Below are positions 1 to 6,376 of a stretch of DNA of 10,624 nucleotides, one piece after another. Under the pieces are notes generated by a model. That model ran no database searches. It saw only the letters and a program-made list of their open reading frames with translations, and was not told the origin of the DNA. The position numbers and the translations under genes were made by a program. The stretch spans positions 274,922-285,545 of the forward strand of contig JAMYWO010000013.1 of the NCBI GenBank assembly GCA_024220525.1. The letters are read 5' to 3'. The stretch comes from Cochliopodium minus (Eukaryota > Discosea > Himatismenida > Cochliopodiidae). Position 1 is the first letter of the stretch. Each line of letters begins with the position of its first letter.

Positions 1-331
1 ATATATAATTTGTGCTTTTTTTTTTTTTACTTTCCAGATAAAAACTGCTCCATACACCCAGTGAAATGGATTTGATGTTGGGATTGTTCATAATCTTGGT
101 GGGAGTATACACATCCTCTTGATTTCCCAGCCCACATTGGCCATAGCCATTGAAACCAAAAGAATACAGATCACCATTATCTTTCCACAATTTAAAAAAA
201 TAAAAAAATAAAAAAAATTTCGGCGAAAAAAATTCAAAATTAAAATAAAAAAAAAATTTAATCAAAAAAAGAGAAATACCTTTCATCAAGATGGAGTGAC
301 ATGAAAAACAACTATTTGATGCATCAATCAT
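1..331 (-). CDS. RCC1-repeat protein B (5' part, runs off the left edge)
   Basis: Seen: exon 1 is 331-280 and starts with ATG at 331 in an AAAATG context. Exon 2 is 180-31. The 99-nt intron between them has a GTATTT donor at 279 and an AAAG acceptor ending at 181, and a second donor lies at 30-29. The visible 67 residues begin with four variable residues and SNSCFSCHS, the beta strand that opens an RCC1 blade. They continue as one blade with DNGDLYSFGFNGYGQCG, PTKIMNNPNI and SLGVWSSF. Family knowledge: RCC1 repeats build a beta propeller that often acts as a protein- or GTPase-binding platform; true RCC1 is the Ran exchange factor, but many repeat proteins are not. Exon 2 is about 74% identical (37 of 50 residues) to exon 2 of gene A, with the same length and the same phase-1 introns, so A and B are tandem duplicates. 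The rest of the gene, including its C-terminus, lies outside the window. No function beyond the repeat class can be given. Confidence 0.85.
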   Translation of the reverse strand, partial: MIDASNSCFSCHSILMKGISLFLIKFFFYFNFEFFSPKFFLFFYFFKLWKDNGDLYSFGFNGYGQCGLGNQEDVYTPTKIMNNPNIKSISLGVWSSFYLESKKKKSTNYI

Positions 332-498
332 TTTAAAAATAATATATTATATCAAATTAATTTTTTGTTTTTTATTTTTTTAATTTTAATCGAAAATGGA
401 AATCAATGTTTTGATTCAAGAAAAAAAACGCCAAAAAAAAAAAAAAAAAAAAAGATTTTTTCAACAATTTAAATTTGGAAAAAGGGGAGTTTTTAATT
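332..498. other. Intergenic gap between tandem RCC1 genes A and B
   Basis: This 167-bp gap lies between the stop of gene A and the start of gene B, both on the minus strand. It must hold the 3' end of A and the promoter of B. It contains an uninterrupted run of about 21 A on the plus strand at 433-453, which is poly-T in the sense direction, and otherwise AT-rich sequence without a coding pattern. No AATAAA-type signal is obvious close to the gene A stop. Confidence 0.6.
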
Positions 499-3387
499 TC
501 AAAAAATAGAACATTTCTTATCCTAAATTTTTTTTTTTTTTAAAATTATAAAAATTGACAAAAAAAATGAAAATGAAAATAAAAATAAAAAAATAATAAA
601 AATAATAAAAATAATAAAAAATAATAATTTCAAATTTTGTTTTTTTTTTACATCTTCAGAAATATTATTGGTCAAAACAGTTTGTTTTTCCAAAGAGTTT
701 TCTTTTGGAGAAAAACCTTTTTGAAATACAAAGAGTAAGTAGATAAGGTTGATTATGATGTAAACTATTGGCCTAGGGAGCTTGTGTTGTTTGTATGTTT
801 TCAAGCACATTAAAAAGGTGTGGATGGTTGCTTTAAAAGGTTTGGGTAAGTTTTTGTGATAATCTGGTTTCCATTCCTAAAAATTTAAAAGAAATTTAAA
901 TAAAAAATTTGAAATAAAAAATTTAAAATAAAAATTAATGAAATAAGAATAAAATATTTGAAATAAAAATTTTATTTAAAATAAAATAAAAATATAAATT
1001 TTGAAATAAAAAATAAAAACAAAACTTTTGAAAAAAAAATTTTAAAAACTAAAAAATAAATTTAAAAAATAAAAAAATTTACATGATAAAATTCGTGGTT
1101 ATGAAAAAGAGAGAAATGACATTCTAGCTTTAACAAAGAAGCGGATCTTCCCGAATCCAAAGATTCCTGAATTCTTCCAAGTTTTCCTTGAATCGAAAAA
1201 AAAAATATAAAAAAATAAAAAATTAAACTAAGAGATAAATTATTACTAAAACTAAATGAATAAAAAAAATTAAAAAAAAAGAAACCAAAAAAAAATAAAA
1301 AAAAATTTACCAGATCCATTATTACCACAATTAAACACTTTTTTATTAACATTGTCAATAAAAATGGAGTTGTGATACCCTCCAACAACATGAGTAATAT
1401 CAGAAAGATTTGTCTTCGTGAATTCTGAAGATTTGGAATTTATTCCTAATGACATCTGCCCGTCAGAGTTGTGACCTGCAGAATAAACTTCCCCATTTTC
1501 TAAAAAAAAATTAATAAAAATAAAACAATAAAAAATTTGAAATAAAAAATTAATAAATTTGAAATAAAATTTAATATGAAAATAATAAAATTGAAAAATA
1601 AAAAAATATGAAAATAATAAAATGATGAAAATAATAAAATAATAAAAAAAATAAAAATACAAAATAAGAAAATAATAAAATAAAATTAAAAAATATAAAA
1701 AATAAAATAATGGAAAAATAATTAAAAAATAAAATTAAAAAATAAAATTAAAAAAAATACAAAATTTAAAAAATAATAAAAAAGTAATAAAATAAAATAA
1801 TGAAAAAAAAAATCAAATAAAAAAAAAATAAAACAATAAAAATTAATAAATTTCTTTTTTTTAAACCAGTTAACAACATTGCATAAGAAGCTCCACAATG
1901 AACACTTTTTATGTTTTTGAATTGAGAAATGACCACTTCTCTATTTTCTGAAATTTCTTCATTGGTATAAAGACTCAGTTCTTTACCAATGATTGTCAAT
2001 GTACTGATACCCTCTTTATTCTCTTTAAAAATTTTATCAAATTTTAAAAATAAAGTAATAAAAAATGAAAATTAAAATAATCTTTATTAAAAATAAAAAA
2101 TTTTGAAGTTTGAAATTTGAAATAAATAATTAAAAATAAAAAATAAAAAATAAAAAATAAAAAATAAAAAATAAAAAATAAAAAATAATCTTTATTTAAT
2201 AAAAAAAACTAATTCATTTATATTTACTTTGGAGAATAAAAATTTCGTTCAGAGTACAAGTGACTGAGGCAATATTGTCTTTCTTCAACAAAAAGAAAGG
2301 GACAGTAAAATTTTTTTTTTCCAAACAGAAAATAATAGACCCCAAAGCATAAATCTCCCCACTACCTTTAGATAAGAAAAAAAAATTAAATTTTTTATAA
2401 ATTTATTATGATGATAATTTTTTTTTATTTTTATTTTATTTTTTATTTTTTATTCTTTAAAAAAAATTTTCATATTTTTATTTTATTTTCATTTTTATTC
2501 TTTATTCATTTTTTTTATTTTTTATTTTTATTTTCTATTTTTTAAATTTTTTTTTACTTTTCAGAAAAATACAAAAAGATTCTCCAACCGAAATATCAAC
2601 CACATCATCGATATTTATTTCAGTTAATATATCGAAATTCTTGTTGAGTATTCTACCACAAATGTAAATTTTCCCATCAACTATTAATTAATAAAATAAA
2701 ATAATAAAAAAAAATTTAAAATTAATTTTTTTACAAAAATTTGAAACTTGAAATAAAATAGAATAAAAAATAATTTAAAAAAAATAAAAAATTTGAAATA
2801 AAAAAATAAAAAATAAAAAAAAATAGTAAAATAAAGAAAAATTATACGCTTATGAAAAATGGTAAAATATCTGCAAGGATACACCTTTAGAATGTTATCT
2901 GTCACAAATTGGAACTTGGAAACATGTGCATAGATATCATTTCTCAAACTTTTATTCTGATTGTAACCACATGAGTAAAGATCTCCATTTTCTTTAAAAA
3001 TGTAGATCAATTTTTTGAAATTATTTTTATTTTATATTTGTTCATCTGAAATTTGAAAAATAAATATTTTTTTTTTTGGTACTTTCTATTATGAAGCTAT
3101 TCCATACACCCAATTGAATCGATCTGATGTTTGGATTATTCATTATTTTGGTGGGTTGCAGAATATCAATTTTATTTCCATTCCCACACTGTCCATATCC
3201 GTTAAAACCAAATGCATATAAATCTCCATTTTCTTTGATAATAAAATATTGAAGGTCAAAGAATGAAGATGCAATGGTTATGTGTAAAGAATAAAAATTA
3301 TTGATCAATAAATATTTATATTTGTTTATATATACCATCCAAAAACATAGAATGACAAGAAAAACATGAATTAGATGAATTCTTCAT
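499..3387 (-). CDS. RCC1-repeat protein A, seven-bladed propeller with CaaX-like C-terminus (434 aa, 10 exons)
   Basis: Exons: 3387-3336, 3232-3083, 2991-2848, 2680-2558, 2365-2228, 2022-1867, 1499-1311, 1186-1083, 876-652, 522-499. They sum to 1305 nt, in frame, 434 aa plus TGA. Seen: seven hairpins of the xNGxxYxxG type (ENGDLYAFG near residue 18, KNGDLYSCG near 68, DGKIYICG, SGEIYALG, a degenerate one in exon 6, ENGEVYSAG, and NKKVFNCGNNGSGKLG near 306). Residues 5-13 (SNSCFSCHS) supply the strand that completes the circle. This matches the seven blades of the RCC1 family. Residues 353-395 form a different, probably helical module (EWKPDYHKNLPKPFK, then TFLMCLK and LPRPIVYIIINLIYLLF), and the last residues are DKKCSIF. 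The ATG at 3387 was chosen because it gives the same N-terminal length as paralogue B. A CSIF end predicts prenylation and membrane attachment; that is inference. Not assignable as the Ran GEF: blades 3-5 are divergent. The splice into the last 24-nt exon is the least certain junction. Confidence 0.82.
523..651 (-). other. Last intron of RCC1 gene A, in frame and stop-free until its final TAG
   Basis: GT at 651-650 and AG at 524-523 flank 129 nt, exactly 43 codons in the reading frame. The only in-frame stop is the TAG formed by the acceptor itself. If spliced, the protein ends in DKKCSIF. If retained, it ends in a long F/I/L-rich run closed by KKKKI. A T-rich intron read in frame will always look hydrophobic, so the retained form may mean nothing. 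Confidence 0.6.
652..876 (-). other. C-terminal helical module of RCC1 protein A (exon 9)
   Basis: Exon 9 follows a phase-0 intron, unlike the phase-1 introns of the propeller, so this part is structurally separate. It encodes residues 353-427. Seen: EWKPDYHKNLPKPFK, then an amphipathic stretch TIHTFLMCLK, then LPRPIVYIIINLIYLLF and a polar tail (KENSLEKQ, TNNISED). The order 'W..xxH..LP..FK..I.TFL.CLK....LP..I...I' resembles short C-terminal helical, F-box-like segments I associate from general familiarity with repeat proteins of amoeboid protists. I cannot name a Pfam family for it. The run PIVYIIINLIYLLFVF is hydrophobic but short and could be either a buried helix or a membrane-touching segment. 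Confidence 0.5.
1500..1866 (-). other. Largest intron of RCC1 gene A (367 nt, no content seen)
   Basis: This is a non-coding stretch of almost pure A and T between exon 6 and exon 7, T-rich in the sense direction, with a GTTTAA donor and a TTTTAG acceptor. No nested gene, small RNA or non-AT motif was recognised in it. Confidence 0.75.
2137..2185. repeat. Heptamer microsatellite (TAAAAAA)x7 in an intron
   Basis: Seven perfect tandem copies of TAAAAAA on the plus strand lie inside intron 5 of RCC1 gene A (2227-2023). Surrounding introns contain shorter interrupted versions of the same pattern, so it looks like slippage expansion of the usual A-rich intron composition. No function is implied. 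Confidence 0.9.
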
Positions 3388-3492
3388 AAATAAGGAATAT
3401 CTTTCTATCCTTATATCTTTTAGTTTTTTCAAATTTTTTTTTATTTTTATCTTTTCAAAGAAATTTCTTTTCTTTATTTTTTTAAATTTGAA
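3388..3492. promoter_or_regulatory. Gap between formin 3' end and RCC1 gene A start
   Basis: This 105-bp gap lies between two genes on the minus strand and must combine the formin 3' end with the RCC1-A promoter. A minus-strand AATAAA hexamer (3478-3473) lies about 15 nt after the formin stop and is a plausible polyadenylation signal. No clear TATA or other promoter element could be singled out against the AT background. Confidence 0.5.
3473..3478 (-). terminator. Candidate polyadenylation signal AATAAA for the formin gene
   Basis: AATAAA on the minus strand, about 15 nt past the TGA at 3495-3493. The position is reasonable for a 3' end in a compact genome. In sequence this AT-rich the hexamer arises often by chance, so the call is weak. 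Confidence 0.4.
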
Positions 3493-6223
3493 TCAATTCT
3501 TCGAAACTTTCTTCTTCAATAAATTTTTTGTGACATTAGGAGAAATTTTGACAGGAGAAAGAGGCGAGACCTTTAAGGGAGAGCTTTTGGGAGAAGGAGT
3601 GGCCGTTTCAAGACTGTTGGGTCTGTTCCTCCGCGGTGAAAATGTACCAGAAGAAGAAACAGGAGAATCGTTAGACTTGCAAGAAACTTTGTAATCATTG
3701 ACAAACTTGAGAATACAAGAGAAAAACTCGGAGGGAGAAGATTTAGGATCGAAAGCGTAAAACTTGAGTGTCGTCTCAAAGTTTTTCTTTGTCTTTTCCA
3801 ACGTGTTGCTTAGCTTTTGTTGCTTCGTTTTTTTGTTGGAGACAAATTTTTTCAAGGTGGAAAGATAGTTTTGCTCTTCTTTAGAAACGAAAGTGTTGTT
3901 ATCGTTTTTGAAGACATCAGAGCTCAAAACTTTTAAATACTTTTCTACGGTGTCGTCAATAAATTTGAACTTTTTTTCAATTTTGTTGACACCTTCAATT
4001 GTGTCGCTCAATGAGAGTTCTGATGCCTCGTTGATAAATTTGAATTCTTCGAAAAAATTGACGAGATTTTTGTAGTTTTCAGAGAGGGTTTGTGCCAAGA
4101 AGTCCATCAACGTGAATTTAACATCTGAATCACTTTTGAGCTCGCTTATTATTTTCAAACTTTCAAGAGAAAAACCAAAACAAGACCCATTCCTTTTACC
4201 TTTAAAATAAATATAATTTAAAAAAAAATAATAAAAACAAAAAAAAAAAAATAAAAAAAAAAATCAAAAATCAAATTTACAAAAATTAAAAAAATTTACT
4301 TTAAAAAATAAAAAAAATAAAAATGAATTTTTGAAAAATTGAATTTGAAATAAAAAAAAGAATTTTTGAAATAAATTGAATTTGAAATAAAAATAAAAAT
4401 AAAAAATAAAAAAAAATAAAAAATAAAAAATTTTACCTGCACAAATGTAATTTCCTAAAGTAAGAATAATTTCCAATACTTTCGCAAAAGATGAAGAACT
4501 ACAAACACTATCACAAGCACCAATCAAAAATCCCATCATCTCATTCCACTCATCACACTCCCGATCAAACTTCTTGATGAAGAGAAAGTTTTCAAGTTTC
4601 TCTTTGAGCTTTGGAATATCAAAAAGATTCAAAAGAAAAACATCCGCAGGATTCAAATCACTGATACTGATCTCCGGAGAATCGGAATAAATTTTTTCAT
4701 GAAGGCGGGAATAAATAGAAATTTCCTCTTCAGTAGGCAAAATTGGTAACAAAAAATTCAAGTTTTCTTCCGTCAAAAAATTAGTGTCCAAGTTTATTAG
4801 AGCCTCCTTTATTTTGTCGTTTGGAGTGTTCTTAAATTTGGACATGGTGATCGATATTTGGTTGATTCTCTTGTCACTCAGCTCTGAAACTTTCTTTTGC
4901 GTTTGTTTGCTTCTAGGAGATAAATTTGCGTTGTTTTGTTTGGCTTGGAATAATTCTTCCAATTTATCTGAATCAAACAAAATTTTATCATCGTTTATCT
5001 TTTTAAAAAAAAAAAATTAATTATAATTAAAAGTTAATTTTAATTTTTATTTTAAAAAAAAATTTTACATTTGCCCAAAATGTTTCTCCAACATTTATTG
5101 GGGGAATTGGCTTCCAATTAAACATTTTAAGTTTGGTATTAGGTTTAAAATTCAAATTTTTTCTGTTTGACAAGTTTGGAGGTAAAATAACAGTGCTGGC
5201 TCTCGTCCTCGGTGACAAATTTCCTGGCGGTGATGAGGATTTTCCATTACTCATCATTGGAGGTGGAGGCGGGGGTGGTGGTGGAGGCATTGATCCCTCC
5301 ATTGATGGTGGAGGAGTAGGAGGGATGTTTGATTCAATATTTTCATTGTTCACAGTAATATTCTTTTCAATAACAGGTGATTCATCTTTTTTTAAAAAAA
5401 AAAGATTAAATTTAAAAATTTTTTTTAAAAAATAAATACTATTTAAATTGCTTTCAGATTCTTCCATTTTCCCTATTTTCAGTTTTGGTATTTCTACTTT
5501 GATAGTTTTGCTTTTGGGAATTTCCAATTTGGCGTTCTCAGTTACAGTATCATCTTGCACATTCTTTTCCTTGTTCAACTTTGAAGGATTCTCTAAAATT
5601 TCATCTTCGTTTAGAATTGAGATTAATTAAAAAAAGAAAGCATTTTTTTATGATGGAGGGATTAAATTAAGGATTAATTTAAAAATTTTTTTTTATATTT
5701 GATTTTCACCTTTATTCTCTACAATTATAGGATCACTTTTTAATTTTGGTATCACTGTTTTTGTTGTTGATTTTTCTTTCTTATCATCTTTGATATCTTT
5801 TTTATCTTGTTTCTTTATATGATCAGATTTTACATGGGTATGTGATCTGAACGATCTGATCTTGAATAGATGGATGAATATCATCAATATACCCAATATG
5901 ACTAATCCATATTCTTCTGTGCTCAAAAAACAAAGGAGGGATTGGATCAACACGATTATCAATAGAACATAATTGAATAATGAAGAGAAGATGCTCAATA
6001 AAGCTACTGAAATTTCTATGTATCCCACATTTCTCATCAATATCAGAACATCTAAATTTAATCCCACATTCTCTTTGAGATATTCATTGTATGTTTTGTA
6101 CAGATAGAAGATATCAGATGAATACTCACTGAATACATCGATATCTGCGTTGTTATATGATATCTTTAGATAACCACAAAAGAGGGTGATAGTCAAAGAA
6201 AGAAATAAGAACACATATTTCAT
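3493..6223 (-). CDS. Transmembrane formin: TMEM35/DoxX-like membrane domain + FH1 + FH2 (about 754 aa, 5 exons)
   Basis: Exons: 6223-5710, 5604-5440, 5385-5069, 4998-4437, 4199-3493; 2265 nt in frame. Seen: residues 1-125 hold four hydrophobic segments (about 2-20, 64-82, 83-100, 105-122) with FCGYLK at the end of the first and MRNVGYIEIS entering the second, the pattern of TMEM35/DoxX-like membrane proteins. A charged Lys-rich linker follows (KKDIKDDKKEK; IPKLK occurs on both sides of intron 1). FH1 is near 247-271 with ten consecutive prolines. FH2 is about 310-690: KLKMFNWKPI, ETFWAN, FDSDKLEELF, LTLGNYICAGKRNGSCFGF, ELKSDSD. The tail, 694-754, is SP-rich. Known: FH2 dimers nucleate and elongate actin filaments and FH1 feeds profilin-actin. 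No GBD/FH3 or DAD is visible. Inference: the actin-assembling half faces the cytosol from a membrane anchor, as in plant class I formins. Start: ATG at 6223 directly after a poly-A leader. Main doubt: intron 1 (5709-5605, or 5709-5593) could instead be a gene boundary, but the formin half has no ATG upstream of its linker. Confidence 0.75.
5386..5439 (-). other. 54-nt in-frame, stop-free intron in the formin linker
   Basis: The sequence A|GTATTT...AAAAAAAG|AT gives a 54-nt intron that is a multiple of three and lacks a stop. Its translation, if kept, would be 18 residues of the K/F/L/I type typical of other introns here, against the charged linker on both sides. I therefore treat it as an intron; other introns of this size occur in the window (54 nt in Ras, 53 nt in the carrier). 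Confidence 0.7.
5710..6223 (-). other. Four-helix membrane domain exon (TMEM35/NACHO/DoxX-like) of the formin gene
   Basis: Exon 1 encodes residues 1-171. The first hydrophobic segment starts at the N-terminus, is followed by about 40 polar residues containing YLYKTYNEYLKEN, then a conserved-looking RNVGYIEIS entry into a helical pair, and a last segment GLVILGILMIFIHLFKI followed by basic residues (RSFRSH). This order and spacing (G..K after helix 1, Y..Y before helix 2, R..G..E in helix 2) fit the TMEM35/DoxX-like membrane fold, by recollection of family features rather than a search. Basic residues after helix 4 predict a cytosolic C-terminus. If intron 1 were not spliced, the frame would stop after GENQI, giving a stand-alone 176-residue membrane protein. 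Confidence 0.55.
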
Positions 6224-6376
6224 TTTTTTTTTTTTTTTTTTGTGTTATTTTTTATTTATCTTCTTTCTATTTAAATGTTAAGAAAGTTACTTTGATATAC
6301 TATCATTATGTGATGTTAGTCAACACTCTGTTATTTCAATAATCCTTTAGTTTGAATATTAAAAAAAAAAAAAAAT
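6224..6376. promoter_or_regulatory. Head-to-head promoter region between formin and mitochondrial carrier, with poly-A leaders
   Basis: Only 153 bp separate the two divergent start codons, so the two genes probably share a promoter region. Each ATG is preceded by an almost pure A run in its own sense (18 nt before the formin ATG; about 15 nt before the carrier ATG at 6377). Such A-rich 5' leaders are typical of very AT-rich amoebal genes. The centre (about 6285-6340) is less A/T-monotonous and contains mixed sequence such as GTGATGTTAGTCAACA, the best place to look for factor binding sites. Confidence 0.6.

Noticed and set aside
314-331. CFSC in the RCC1 N-terminus as a zinc or metal-binding motif
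   Set aside because: It aligns with the blade strand 'xxCxxHSxxL' of RCC1 repeats, and there is no second cysteine pair nearby.
433-453. A21 run as a possible retroposon poly-A tail
   Set aside because: No target-site duplication or element sequence is adjacent, and similar runs occur throughout the window.
1270-1662. Long hydrophobic F/I/Y-rich reading frames running from introns into exons
   Set aside because: They are T-rich introns read through. The coding part is only exon 7 (1499-1311), and the rest lacks family similarity.
3488-3779. Frames on both strands inside the formin tail
   Set aside because: They overlap the conserved FH2/tail exon in other frames and show no domain features.
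5133-5435. Plus-strand frame with a run of about ten glycines
   Set aside because: It is the antisense shadow of the poly-proline FH1 exon of the formin.
5693-5709. Stop of a stand-alone 176-aa membrane protein (end GENQI)
   Set aside because: Considered as a separate gene, but the donor at 5709, matching phase, short gap and missing formin start favour one fused gene. Kept as the main alternative.
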